This document shows positions 1-7,165 of a stretch of 9,908 nucleotides of DNA, in pieces (position 1 is the first letter of the stretch; each line of letters begins with the position of its first letter). The stretch is from NCBI GenBank assembly GCA_903851455.1, contig CAINOM010000302.1, forward strand, positions 1 through 9,908. The letters run 5' to 3'. The position numbers and the translations under genes were made by a program. The stretch comes from an uncultured Bacteroidota bacterium. Its GTDB lineage: Bacteria; Bacteroidota; Bacteroidia; Chitinophagales; Chitinophagaceae. The notes beneath the pieces were generated by a model. The model saw only the letters and a list, made by a program, of their open reading frames with translations. It did not search any database and was not told where the DNA came from.

Positions 1-66
1 AAAAGACTGGGATTTCTTGTAAATTTTAATGTTCCCAAGTTAAAAGATGGCTTCAGGCGCTTGTAA

Positions 67-108
67 ATAATTTCTAACCTTTGCGTTCTTAATGCAGATA
101 ATTTCTAA
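67..108 (+). promoter_or_regulatory. Possible promoter region of the 3-hydroxyacyl-CoA dehydrogenase gene
   Basis: TAACCTTTG at 75-83 resembles the Bacteroidota -7 element TAnnTTTG with one extra base between the TA and the TTTG. An 11-base direct repeat, ATAATTTCTAA, occurs at 67-77 and again at 98-108, with starts 31 bases apart (about three helical turns), and it straddles the box. I see no convincing -33 TTTG at the right distance, so the promoter call is weak. The repeat could be a regulator site or chance in AT-rich DNA. The rest of 1-158 holds nothing else I recognise. Confidence 0.25.
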
Positions 109-158
109 TTAACATGTATAATAAGCTTAGCGTCTCAGCGGTTAAATAAAGTAGCAAT

Positions 159-1307
159 ATGATAGTAGGTGTTATTGGCTCAGGCGCTATGGGCGCGGGT
201 ATTGCGCAGGTGGCGGCTATGGCGGGGCATAGGGTGATCGTGTATGATAATAATACGACGGCGCTTGTTAAGGCTAAAAAGAGCCTTGCGAATACGTTAC
301 AGAAACTACAAGAGAAAGGAAAAATAACATCAGCCGACGAGCTGGTGCAGCGTTTTTCTTTTGCAGATAGCATACAGGCATTCCAGGGTTGCGGACTTAT
401 TATAGAGGCAATTGTGGAGCGGCTGGACATAAAGAAAGCTGTATTTGCTGAGGTGGAGCAGGTGGTAAGCGATACCTGCATACTGGCGAGTAATACTTCC
501 TCCCTGTCTATTACTTCTATTGCTGCGGCTTGCAGTAATCCTTCACGGGTGCTGGGCTTGCACTTCTTCAACCCGGCTCCTGTAATGGCGCTGGTGGAGA
601 TCATACCCGCTATCCAAACGGATCCGGAGCTGATACCTGTGGCTAAAGAACTGATGCTGCAATGGGGCAAGACGCCTGTGATCGCTAAAGACACGCCCGG
701 GTTTATTGTCAACAGGGTGGCACGGCCTTTTTACAGCGAGGCAATACGTATATGCGAAGAAGGCATTGCCGATATGGCTACTATAGACTGGGCTATGACT
801 GAGCTGGGTGGTTTCAGGATGGGACCATTTACGCTGATGGATTATATAGGTCATGATGTGAATTATGTGGTGACGGAAACGGTCTTTACCTCATTTTTCT
901 TTGATCCGCGCTACAAACCTTCCTTTTCTCAGAAGCGGCTTCTTGAGGCCGGCTGGCTGGGGAGAAAGAGCGGAAGAGGGTTTTATAATTATGCTGAAGG
1001 TGTTGAAATGCCGGCGCCAAATAAAGACGTTGTGCTGGGTACGCAGATACTGGAGCGCATACTCGCGATGCTGATAAATGAAGCCGTAGACGCGCAGTAC
1101 CTGAATGTAGCCTCGGCCGCTGACCTCGAAACAGCCATGACAAAAGGAGTGAACTACCCCAAGGGATTGCTGCAATGGTGTGACGAATGGGGCGCCGACA
1201 AATGCCTTGAAAAACTGGATAGCATGTACCACGAATACCACGAGGACAGGTACCGCGCAAGCATATTATTAAGGAAACAGGCTATTGGAAATAAAAAAAT
1301 TGTTTAA
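159..1307 (+). CDS. 3-hydroxyacyl-CoA dehydrogenase (3-hydroxybutyryl-CoA dehydrogenase type)
   Basis: NAD-dependent enzyme that oxidises L-3-hydroxyacyl-CoA to 3-ketoacyl-CoA in beta-oxidation or related CoA pathways in the cytoplasm. The 382-residue protein begins with a Rossmann fold whose GSGAMGAGIAQ loop (residues 7-17) and Asp30 mark NAD use. The catalytic set matches the family by spacing: Ser114 in NTSSL, His135 in HFFNP, Glu147 in VEIIP and Asn185 in NRV. A first C-terminal 3HCDH domain spans about 183-280. A second, degenerate copy spans about 290-375, so the protein is longer than the roughly 280-residue single-domain form and resembles PaaH-like enzymes. ATG at 159 puts the first beta strand (VGVIGSG) at the N-terminus, as expected. 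No other beta-oxidation gene lies nearby, so the substrate chain length cannot be told. The next gene starts 9 bases downstream. Confidence 0.93.
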   Translation: MIVGVIGSGAMGAGIAQVAAMAGHRVIVYDNNTTALVKAKKSLANTLQKLQEKGKITSADELVQRFSFADSIQAFQGCGLIIEAIVERLDIKKAVFAEVEQVVSDTCILASNTSSLSITSIAAACSNPSRVLGLHFFNPAPVMALVEIIPAIQTDPELIPVAKELMLQWGKTPVIAKDTPGFIVNRVARPFYSEAIRICEEGIADMATIDWAMTELGGFRMGPFTLMDYIGHDVNYVVTETVFTSFFFDPRYKPSFSQKRLLEAGWLGRKSGRGFYNYAEGVEMPAPNKDVVLGTQILERILAMLINEAVDAQYLNVASAADLETAMTKGVNYPKGLLQWCDEWGADKCLEKLDSMYHEYHEDRYRASILLRKQAIGNKKIV

Positions 1308-1316
1308 TTTTCCCAA

Positions 1317-2024
1317 ATGAAACGAATATTACTTGTTGCTTTCCTGTCTTGTTTGTGTTATACGGGGTTCTCGCAAGCGTTGATCAGTTTATATGGAGGC
1401 GGTGGCTGCGCTACCTCAAATAACTATGACATTGCTCCAAGCGGGGGCCTTGAATTGTTGCTTCCGGGACACAGAGGCGGCCGCATGTTCATTGGCGCAG
1501 ACCTGTTCTACCAGGGATATTCGCAGTGGGCCGACAATGAAGCCAACTCGGCGAAACACGGTACTGGAACTGCTGGCACAATTGATCGTTTGCTGTCCAG
1601 TTATGTATTTCTTGCTCCTAAGTTTTCTTATGGCATTGGCAAAAAAGAGAACTGGAAGGTTTATTTTGATGTGGGCGTAGGTTACAACATAAGCGGTTTT
1701 GACTCTTTGCGTAAGTGGGACCACGGATATTATACCAACGGGTACTATACCGCCTACACATCAGGTATCGGGCAGTATGACAGCACCCTGGACAAATCAT
1801 CGAACATCAATAAACTTGTTTTCCGTTTAGGAGTTGGTATGAGCGAATACTGGTACATCGGACACCACTATTTTCTTTCGCTTACCGAAGACTTCGGCTT
1901 CCTCACAACTAACCTTACTACAACCGGTACTGTATCCGACGGATCACGCACCACTTATAGCCGCAGCGGCCTGAGGCCCGGTTACATTTCATTAATGATC
2001 GGTATTTGTCATTATAAACACTAA
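1317..2024 (+). CDS. Outer-membrane beta-barrel protein, tandem paralogue 1
   Basis: Secreted protein of 235 residues, function unknown. Residues 1-20 form a signal peptide (MKRILLVAFL start, ending TGFSQ). The rest alternates hydrophobic and polar or aromatic residues in short strands (IGADLFYQGY, YVFLAPKFSYGIG, YFDVGVGYNISG, LVFRLGVGMS, RPGYISLMIGI), as in small 8- to 10-strand outer-membrane barrels of Bacteroidota. It is a diverged duplicate of the next gene: the blocks IGADLFYQGYS, YVFLAPKFSYGIG and NKLVFRLGVGMSE align in order with IGGTIFYQRYS, YLFLCPKIDFGFG and PKIIYRVAAGISE. It starts 9 bases after the dehydrogenase, with no terminator between them, so the two may share a transcript. 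No binding motif or enzymatic residue is visible. The C-terminus (ICHYKH) lacks the classic terminal Phe, so membrane insertion is inferred from strand pattern alone. Confidence 0.72.
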   Translation: MKRILLVAFLSCLCYTGFSQALISLYGGGGCATSNNYDIAPSGGLELLLPGHRGGRMFIGADLFYQGYSQWADNEANSAKHGTGTAGTIDRLLSSYVFLAPKFSYGIGKKENWKVYFDVGVGYNISGFDSLRKWDHGYYTNGYYTAYTSGIGQYDSTLDKSSNINKLVFRLGVGMSEYWYIGHHYFLSLTEDFGFLTTNLTTTGTVSDGSRTTYSRSGLRPGYISLMIGICHYKH

Positions 2025-2045
2025 TAAACATAAGAAAGAGAGACC

Positions 2046-2711
2046 ATGAAAAAAACTATACTGGTTATTCTTCTTTCTTTTTTTACGATAAACGGTTTTT
2101 CGCAAGGTATGTTTGGCTGCCAGGCCGGCGTTGGCTTTGGAACCGCGTACACCGCTAAGAAGACACTTGCGACCGAGGGCTATTATCTGCAGCAGATATT
2201 TCCGCGGATATACATTGGAGGCACTATTTTCTACCAGCGATACTCCTTTCAGAATACATTGATAAAGGATACGGCCAACCTTGCTTATGGTGATGTTATC
2301 AGCATCAATCAAAAGAGCGCTTATCTATTCCTTTGCCCTAAAATAGACTTCGGCTTTGGCTTTCATAAGTACATACACGCCAGCCTTTCTTTCGGCCCGG
2401 GGCTGTACCTGGGTGGCAATCAGTATACCAACCAGTTCCAGCCATTCTGGACCAACACCTCAGGCATCAGTTACGGGCGCGATACCATTTCTACCAACAC
2501 CTCTTACAACATACCAAAGATCATATACCGCGTAGCTGCAGGCATCTCTGAGCGTATACCCACACACCGCTACTGGAGCATAATGTTGTCGCAGGAGTTT
2601 ACGTATCTCCCGGGCTATATCAGCCACGGCAACCCTAATCTGAGCACCGGCTACTTCGCGTTCCAGGTGGGTATTATGCACAGATACCCGATGAAGTTCA
2701 TAGAGTATTAG
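2046..2711 (+). CDS. Outer-membrane beta-barrel protein, tandem paralogue 2
   Basis: Secreted protein of 221 residues, function unknown, 21 bases downstream of its paralogue. Residues 1-20 form a signal peptide ending NGFSQ, the same cleavage region as in the upstream copy. Strand-like blocks follow (FGCQAGVGFGTAY, RIYIGGTIFYQRYSF, YLFLCPKIDFGFG, HASLSFGPGLYLGG, IIYRVAAGIS, YFAFQVGIMHRY), matching a small outer-membrane barrel. A purine-rich AAGAAAGAGAGA stretch lies just before the ATG and could aid initiation. Similarity to the upstream gene runs the whole length but is modest, so the duplication is not recent. It is followed after 15 bases by the permease gene, with no terminator between. 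A role as porin, adhesin or structural barrel cannot be decided from the sequence. Confidence 0.72.
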   Translation: MKKTILVILLSFFTINGFSQGMFGCQAGVGFGTAYTAKKTLATEGYYLQQIFPRIYIGGTIFYQRYSFQNTLIKDTANLAYGDVISINQKSAYLFLCPKIDFGFGFHKYIHASLSFGPGLYLGGNQYTNQFQPFWTNTSGISYGRDTISTNTSYNIPKIIYRVAAGISERIPTHRYWSIMLSQEFTYLPGYISHGNPNLSTGYFAFQVGIMHRYPMKFIEY

Positions 2712-2726
2712 CCTTTAACCAGTTTG

Positions 2727-3638
2727 ATGAAACAAAAACACCTCAGCGAAAAACACCTCATTGCGGGTATCGTCATCAGCATGTTCCTGTGGGGCCTGAG
2801 CTGGCCATCGAACAAAGTACTTACTCACTATTGCACGGTAGTCAATTTCACAGTGTACAGGTACATACTTGTGGTGGCTACCATGCTGCTCGTGGTGTTT
2901 TTCCTGGGCGCGGGCTTTACCATAAAAAGAAAAGGCGTACCTGCATTTATCACATCTGGCCTGCTACTGGCGTTATACAGCTATCTTTTCTTCGAAGGGC
3001 TAATCAACGGCTCGCCGGGCGCGGGTGGTGTACTTGTTACCACACTCAACCCCATAATGGCTTATGCCATAAACATAATTATCAAAAGAAAACTACCGTG
3101 CGGCAATGAGGCTGTGGGCCTGGTGCTGGGTGTTGCGGCAGGTTGCATTCTCCTGCAGGTGTGGCACAACTCCGCTACATTGTTTGAAAGCGGCAATCTA
3201 TTCTTCCTGCTGGCGGCACTGACGTGGGCCGTGATGAGTAAGTTCACGGCAACGGGTGCACAATATGGCTCGTCGATCACGTTCAGTTTGTGGCAATACA
3301 TAGTCACCCTGCTTTGCCTGCTCCCGCTTGCCAATTTTACCGAAATGCGTGCAGCCATACACATTACTGACATTGCATTCTGGCTGAACCTTTTCTTCGG
3401 GTCGGCGATCGTGACCACGATGGCCACTACCATCTATTTCTACACCACTACCCGCCTGGGCCCGGAAAAGGCGAGTAGTTTCATATTCCTTGTTCCGCTG
3501 GCGGCGGCGGTTTCGTCGGCACTATTGCTGGGCGAGAAGATACATGCGCATACAGCAGCAGGCGGTGCGCTGGGTATGATAGCGGTATATTTCATTAACA
3601 AGAGAAAACCGGTGGCTATAGATATAGCCGGCGAATAG
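2727..3638 (+). CDS. DMT-superfamily permease (EamA family)
   Basis: Inner-membrane transporter of the drug/metabolite family, 303 residues with about ten hydrophobic segments in two EamA halves (roughly 10-145 and 158-292). Typical features are visible: LWGLSWPSNKV in the first helix (21-31), a GVLVTTLNPIMAYAI helix (101-115), and in the second half the LGPEKAS...LVPLAAAVSSALLLGE signature (244-270) that closes with the conserved Glu270. Basic residues cluster in the loop after helix 2 (KRK, 67-69) and at the C-terminus (NKRK), as expected for cytoplasmic sides. The family exports or imports amino acids, metabolites or drugs; nothing here reveals the substrate. I chose ATG at 2727; a TTG directly before it would add only one residue. 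It lies 15 bases after the barrel gene and may end that transcript. Confidence 0.88.
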   Translation: MKQKHLSEKHLIAGIVISMFLWGLSWPSNKVLTHYCTVVNFTVYRYILVVATMLLVVFFLGAGFTIKRKGVPAFITSGLLLALYSYLFFEGLINGSPGAGGVLVTTLNPIMAYAINIIIKRKLPCGNEAVGLVLGVAAGCILLQVWHNSATLFESGNLFFLLAALTWAVMSKFTATGAQYGSSITFSLWQYIVTLLCLLPLANFTEMRAAIHITDIAFWLNLFFGSAIVTTMATTIYFYTTTRLGPEKASSFIFLVPLAAAVSSALLLGEKIHAHTAAGGALGMIAVYFINKRKPVAIDIAGE

Positions 3639-3688
3639 CCCGTATATACTTTTCTATTGTCTTTAGCGTTTAGGTGTGTCACTACACC

Positions 3689-4361
3689 ATGTTGAGACGT
3701 AGCCTTTTCTGTTTATTGATTCTCCTGCCCAGGTTCTTTGACGGATTCGCGGAAGAGGATGCCAAACGGAGCTATGATTATCTTTTTTCATACAAATTAT
3801 TTGAAGGAAGGTTATTGCTTGGTGCCAACTTTTCGCAACTGGATGGGGATACCTATGCCGGCTACCATAAAGTGGGGCTGAACACAGGCGCCGAGGTATA
3901 CGTTCATTTCAACCAGGCATTTGGTACGAGCTTCGAACTGTTTTACAGCCAGAAAGGCGTGCGCGGCGGCACTGTGAAAGAATCGTATACACTGGGCACT
4001 TATATAGATAAGTACTACCTGAACTTTAATTATGCCCAGGCCGTTGCTGCTGCACTACAATATGTTCATCCTGGATTACGAAGCCGGAGTGTCTTATGCG
4101 CGGCTGATCGCATCGAAGGAATGGGCGGAGGCCGATGTGCCGGTGGTGATAGACCCTGTGGCCGCTCATTTTAACGGCTACGACCTCGACTACCTGGCCG
4201 GCCTCTCGATGAGGATAGGCAAACACTGGTGCTGGAATATGCGCTACGAATACTCCATAGTTCCGGTAAGGCCGTGGGACCGCGTACTGCCCCGCTACAG
4301 CGATGGCAGTCCGGGCAAGCATAACGAGACCGTATGTCTGCGATTAGTATATTTACTTTAA
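3689..4361 (+). pseudogene. Outer-membrane beta-barrel protein (PorT/OMP_b-brl_2-like), frameshifted near 4040
   Basis: One gene split over two frames. From ATG 3689 the first part gives a signal peptide (residues 1-21, MLRRSLFCLLILL...GFA) and barrel strands typical of the family (LLLGANFSQLDGD, GYHKVGLNTGAEVYV, FELFYSQKG), reaching YYLNFNYAQ at 4037-4039. Reading then continues in the next frame from CCG at 4041 with PLLLHYNMFILDYEAGVSYA and on to LRLVYLL, TAA at 4361. A lone G at 4040 sits between CAG and CCG. In this family the stretch normally reads AQVPLLLHY, so two missing bases (for example a lost TG of a GTG Val codon) explain the break exactly. Restored, the protein would have about 224 residues. 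As written, the first frame runs on to 4174 with unrelated sequence. It may be a true pseudogene or a sequencing error. An in-frame GTG at 3674 is a less likely start because it lengthens the signal peptide's N-region. Confidence 0.8.
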
Positions 4362-4536
4362 CTACATATTGCATAACCCTCCATGTTATCTCGCTGCCTG
4401 TTAAATTCTTTGACATGGTTACCCCGAATCGGTGCGGGAACGCAAAAACACTGTGGTTTGCAAACGCCCCACGTAATAATACTTTAATCACTATTTTCCC
4501 TCAAAATTTGTATTTTCCAAAAAATAATTACTATCA
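4362..4536. other. Non-coding gap between the broken barrel gene and the T9SS cargo gene
   Basis: AT-rich spacer. It holds a small inverted repeat, CCATGT at 4381-4386 with ACATGG at 4413-4418, and a 10-base palindrome GTTTGCAAAC at 4456-4465 that would suit a dimeric regulator. No strong terminator follows the upstream gene. No credible coding frame is seen: the open frame that runs to 4579 lacks any protein-like pattern and begins inside the upstream gene. Confidence 0.4.
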
Positions 4537-4564
4537 TTGTATGGTTTTTCTATTTGTACCTTTA
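4537..4564 (+). promoter_or_regulatory. Candidate Bacteroidota-type promoter of the T9SS cargo gene
   Basis: TACCTTTA at 4557-4564 differs by one base from the phylum's -7 consensus TAnnTTTG. A TTG at 4537-4539 lies 17 bases upstream, close to the usual distance of the -33 TTTG element. Transcription would begin near 4570 and leave a leader of about 20 bases before the ATG at 4590, without a Shine-Dalgarno sequence. The strong codon preference of the downstream gene would fit a well-expressed promoter, but this is inference. Confidence 0.42.
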
Positions 4565-4589
4565 ACTATTTCAAAATAAATTGCCTTTT

Positions 4590-5879
4590 ATGAAAAGAAA
4601 GATGCTACTCTTAACACTTGCATTACCTGCTTTTTTATGCCAGAATCTACAAGCCCAGACAATGTCGAGGCTGGTAGCTTCATCTGACTACAGCAGTGAC
4701 GGTGCTACCTTAAATGTAAATGACTCAACGTCTTACAGCTACTATTCCATGGCAAGAGGCGGTGATCTTAATAATACATTAAAGTATGACGTATCTACCA
4801 ACTGGTTGTTCCTTGGAGACTCTGCATACGCTAACAATTACAATTACCTGCAGACTTTCGACGCAAATAACAACATCCTGTCTACCATTGCACAGCGCTG
4901 GATAGGCGGTATGTGGGTAAACTGGTCGAATGTTGTATATACGTACAACAGCATGGGCCAGCTGGCTACAGCCACTTTCCAGAACTGGGGCGGCGCCACA
5001 TGGGTAAACCAGGAGCAGGACGTATATAGCTACAATACGGCTAACCAGCTGTACCTGGAGCAATCCAATACATGGAACGGTCTTACAAGCACTTTCCTGC
5101 CAAACACGCAGAAAATATACTATTACGACGGCTCTGGCAGACTGATCCAGGAAGTAGACCAGACTTACAACACTGGCTCTTCTTTGTATGAGTATACCGC
5201 TGAGACTTCTTATTCTTATTCCCTGATCACAAATACTGTCACTTACAGCGTATGGAGTGGTTCAGCATTTGTGGACAACAATATGTATACTGATACGTAT
5301 GACAGCACTGGCGACCTGCTTACACGTCTTTACCAGACTTTCAATGGCAGCGTGTGGGTAAACCAGACACTGTCTGTATACAGCGGCTTTATGTCTACGC
5401 TGCCTACTACCCAGATTAACCAACTGTGGGATACCACAGGCGGCGGTACCTGGGACAACAGCAGGAAGTATATGTACACCTATAACGGCTTTAACCAGCT
5501 GACCTCATCAATCGGTGAGTCGTGGAACACAGGTGTGGGTTGGGAGTTTGCAAGTGGCGACCCAGCTGCTTTCTTCTACTACGAAACATACAATCCAGCT
5601 TCTGCGTCTGTAAAGACTGTAGCTGCTAACGGTTCTGCAAATGTGTACCCTGTACCTGCGCAAAACATACTGCATGTAGACCTGAACTGGAACGAAGCTC
5701 AGTCAGCTACTGTTACACTGTGTGACATGAGCGGCCGCGAGATCAGCCGTATGAATGTTCCGTTCGGTGCACAGTATACCGGTGCTATCTCTGTAAGCAA
5801 CCTTGCTGATGGCATGTATGTTATCAAGATCAACGGTACACACGGACAAATAGTTAAGCAAATAGTAGTAGCACACTAA
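4590..5879 (+). CDS. T9SS type A sorting-domain protein with Tyr/Trp-rich tandem repeats
   Basis: Secreted or surface-attached protein of 429 residues. Residues 1-22 form a signal peptide (MKRKMLLLTLAL...LQA). The body, about 60-335, is made of diverged repeats of roughly 30-35 residues that combine a YTYN/YSYN-x3-GQL turn with a following W-x-G-x-x-WVN segment. Clear copies are VVYTYNSMGQL near residue 116, DVYSYNTANQL near 145, IYYYDGSGRL near 176 and YMYTYNGFNQL near 296. WVN recurs with near-identical codons (TGGGTAAAC at about 4914, 5001 and 5356). The pattern recalls RHS/YD-type beta repeats, but the GxxxRY core is missing. The last 78 residues are a type A sorting domain beginning VYPVPAQNILHV and ending GMYVIKINGTHGQIVKQIVVAH, which directs export through the type IX system. 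I chose ATG 4590 over an in-frame TTG at 4581. Its own promoter candidate lies upstream and an intrinsic terminator follows, so it is probably a single-gene unit. The ligand is unknown. Confidence 0.85.
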   Translation: MKRKMLLLTLALPAFLCQNLQAQTMSRLVASSDYSSDGATLNVNDSTSYSYYSMARGGDLNNTLKYDVSTNWLFLGDSAYANNYNYLQTFDANNNILSTIAQRWIGGMWVNWSNVVYTYNSMGQLATATFQNWGGATWVNQEQDVYSYNTANQLYLEQSNTWNGLTSTFLPNTQKIYYYDGSGRLIQEVDQTYNTGSSLYEYTAETSYSYSLITNTVTYSVWSGSAFVDNNMYTDTYDSTGDLLTRLYQTFNGSVWVNQTLSVYSGFMSTLPTTQINQLWDTTGGGTWDNSRKYMYTYNGFNQLTSSIGESWNTGVGWEFASGDPAAFFYYETYNPASASVKTVAANGSANVYPVPAQNILHVDLNWNEAQSATVTLCDMSGREISRMNVPFGAQYTGAISVSNLADGMYVIKINGTHGQIVKQIVVAH

Positions 5880-5902
5880 AATTCCAATATCTTTTCATTT
5901 AG

Positions 5903-5934
5903 AAATGGGCGCCCACACGGCGCTCATTTTTTTT
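5903..5934 (+). terminator. Intrinsic terminator after the T9SS cargo gene
   Basis: AAATGGGCGCC (5903-5913) pairs with GGCGCTCATTT (5919-5929) around a 5-base CACAC loop, with a single G-U pair, and is followed directly by a run of eight T (5927-5934). It lies 24 bases past the stop codon. This is a textbook Rho-independent terminator and separates the cargo gene from murI. Confidence 0.9.
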
Positions 5935-5950
5935 GTGTTTAACTCCTTAC

Positions 5951-5958
5951 TACCTTTA
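5951..5958 (+). promoter_or_regulatory. Possible -7 element of murI, nearly leaderless
   Basis: TACCTTTA, the same octamer as upstream of the previous gene, lies only 4 bases before the murI ATG at 5963. A TTTG at 5932-5935 is 15 bases upstream, a little short for the -33 element. If used, transcription would begin at or beside the start codon, giving a leaderless message. This is tentative because the -33 spacing is not ideal and the TTTG overlaps the upstream terminator's T run. Confidence 0.3.
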
Positions 5959-5962
5959 CCCT

Positions 5963-6784
5963 ATGTCGCGTCCGATAGGTATTTTCGATTCAGGCTATGG
6001 CGGGCTTACCGTGTTCCGGTCTATAGCTAAGCTGCTGCCGCAGTATGACTACGTATACCTGGGCGATAATGCCCGTGCGCCCTACGGCAACCGCTCGTTT
6101 GACACCGTGCACCAATACACGCTGGAATGCGTGGAGTGGTTCTTCAGGATGGGCTGCCCGCTGGTGATACTGGCCTGCAACACCGCATCGGCAAAGGCGC
6201 TGCGCACCATACAGCAGCATGACCTGCCGCGGATAGCACCCGAGAAGCGTGTGCTTGGTGTGATACGGCCCACTGCAGAAGTAATAGGCTCGTATACCGG
6301 GACAAACTCAGTGGGTGTGCTGGGTACTAAAGGCACCATCAATTCAGGGTCTTACGAGATAGAGATCAATAAGTTCTTCCCAGAAATAACCGTGCACCAG
6401 CTTGCCTGCCCGATGTGGGTGCCGCTGGTGGAGTATGGCGAATACAAGACTGAAGGCGCCGATTTTTTTGTGCGTAAGTACCTGGACGAGCTACTCACAA
6501 AGGCTCCCGATATTGATACCATCCTGCTGGCGTGCACGCACTATCCGCTGCTTACCGGGCTGATAGAAAAACACTTGCCTGCAGGGGTAAAAACAATATC
6601 GCAGGGACCGATAGTGGCCGACAGCCTGGCCGACTACCTGCAGCGCCACCCCGAGCTGGAGCAGGCTATTACCAGGACAGGCAGCATGCGTTTTTATACC
6701 ACCGACGATACAGCGGATTTTGATAATCATGCTTCCACTTTTTTTGGTGAAAAAGTGAGGTCTGAGCTCGCGGTGATCGGGTGA
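5963..6784 (+). CDS. murI: Glutamate racemase
   Basis: Cofactor-independent racemase that turns L-glutamate into D-glutamate for peptidoglycan, acting in the cytoplasm; usually essential. The 273-residue protein has the usual family length and all the active-site motifs: GIFDSGYGGLTV (6-17) with Asp9 and Ser10, LGDNARAPYG (33-42), ACNTASA (71-77) with catalytic Cys72, GVLGTKGTI (118-126), and LLACTHYPLL (188-197) with the second catalytic Cys191 and His193. The two cysteines deprotonate opposite faces of the substrate. ATG at 5963 gives SRPIGIFDSG, the normal N-terminus; an in-frame TTG at 5933 would begin inside the terminator's T run and adds residues not seen in the family. It stands alone between the upstream terminator and a long non-coding region, and no cell-wall gene adjoins it. 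Confidence 0.97.
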   Translation: MSRPIGIFDSGYGGLTVFRSIAKLLPQYDYVYLGDNARAPYGNRSFDTVHQYTLECVEWFFRMGCPLVILACNTASAKALRTIQQHDLPRIAPEKRVLGVIRPTAEVIGSYTGTNSVGVLGTKGTINSGSYEIEINKFFPEITVHQLACPMWVPLVEYGEYKTEGADFFVRKYLDELLTKAPDIDTILLACTHYPLLTGLIEKHLPAGVKTISQGPIVADSLADYLQRHPELEQAITRTGSMRFYTTDDTADFDNHASTFFGEKVRSELAVIG

Positions 6785-6922
6785 ATCGTGGTATCATAAA
6801 ATGGCTTTAAAAGGGTTTCTTACAAAGGCGTAGCGGAATTTATTTTGTTTTTAGATCGCAAAGCGCGAATACGCCTGTTTATTTCAATAATCGCATCGTA
6901 TTAGTAGTGGTGTTGGCCACCC

Positions 6923-6963
6923 ATGCCCCACGTTATTTATTTTTATTTTGCTATATGGGGCAT
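6923..6963. repeat. Inverted repeat ATGCCCCA / TGGGGCAT
   Basis: An 8-base perfect inverted repeat, arms at 6923-6930 and 6956-6963, around a 25-base AT-rich loop. The left arm is also part of the C-rich motif repeated at 7040 and 7152. The long loop makes it more likely a protein site or repeat remnant than a stable RNA hairpin. Confidence 0.4.
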
Positions 6964-7039
6964 TTCGTAGATTGGAAAATCCGTTGTAATCCTTTACTGT
7001 GGCTGATTTCGACGTATTTATTATAAATATTTCACATTT

Positions 7040-7165
7040 CCCATCGTGCCCCACTGCGGCAAGCTCAGTGCAGGCGTTCAGTTTACAATTGGCAGTTTGC
7101 AGTCGGCAGTTTCCAAGCTTTTCAGATGTCCCGTTTTATACCTCAGAATGTCCCATCGTGCCCCC
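7040..7165. repeat. C-rich direct repeats CCCATCGTGCCCC
   Basis: CCCATCGTGCCCC occurs at 7040-7052 and 7152-7164, with the matching T in front at both sites, and a shorter form CCCATGCCCCA lies at 6920-6930. Between the two long copies a second direct repeat is seen: TCAGATGTCCC at 7122-7132 and TCAGAATGTCCC at 7143-7154. The stretch looks like decayed, once-duplicated sequence; no gene or transposon is recognised in it. Confidence 0.45.
7079..7117. repeat. 14-base degenerate tandem repeat (CAGTTTGCAGTCGG type)
   Basis: Three head-to-tail units: CAGTTTACAATTGG (7079-7092), CAGTTTGCAGTCGG (7093-7106) and CAGTTTCCAAG (7107-7117, partial). On the other strand it reads as AACTGCC/GACTGC units. 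From memory, such low-complexity units recur between genes in many Bacteroidota genomes, where they can give spurious small protein calls. Confidence 0.5.

Noticed and set aside
89..712. 207-codon open frame antisense to the dehydrogenase gene
   Set aside because: The + strand frame has full catalytic motifs; the antisense frame is a by-product of its codon use and shows only Ser/Ala/Ile-rich nonsense.
1328..1360. Lipoprotein signal in the first barrel protein
   Set aside because: Cysteines at residues 12 and 14 lie in the hydrophobic core and do not follow a proper lipobox; cleavage after GFSQ is more likely.
4334..4579. Open frame of 81 codons between the broken barrel gene and the T9SS cargo gene
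   Set aside because: It starts inside the upstream gene and continues through AT-rich spacer and the candidate promoter; composition is that of non-coding DNA.
6920..7165. Possible insertion sequence remnant
   Set aside because: No transposase fragment, no terminal inverted repeats with target duplication, and no recognisable family; only short direct repeats are visible.
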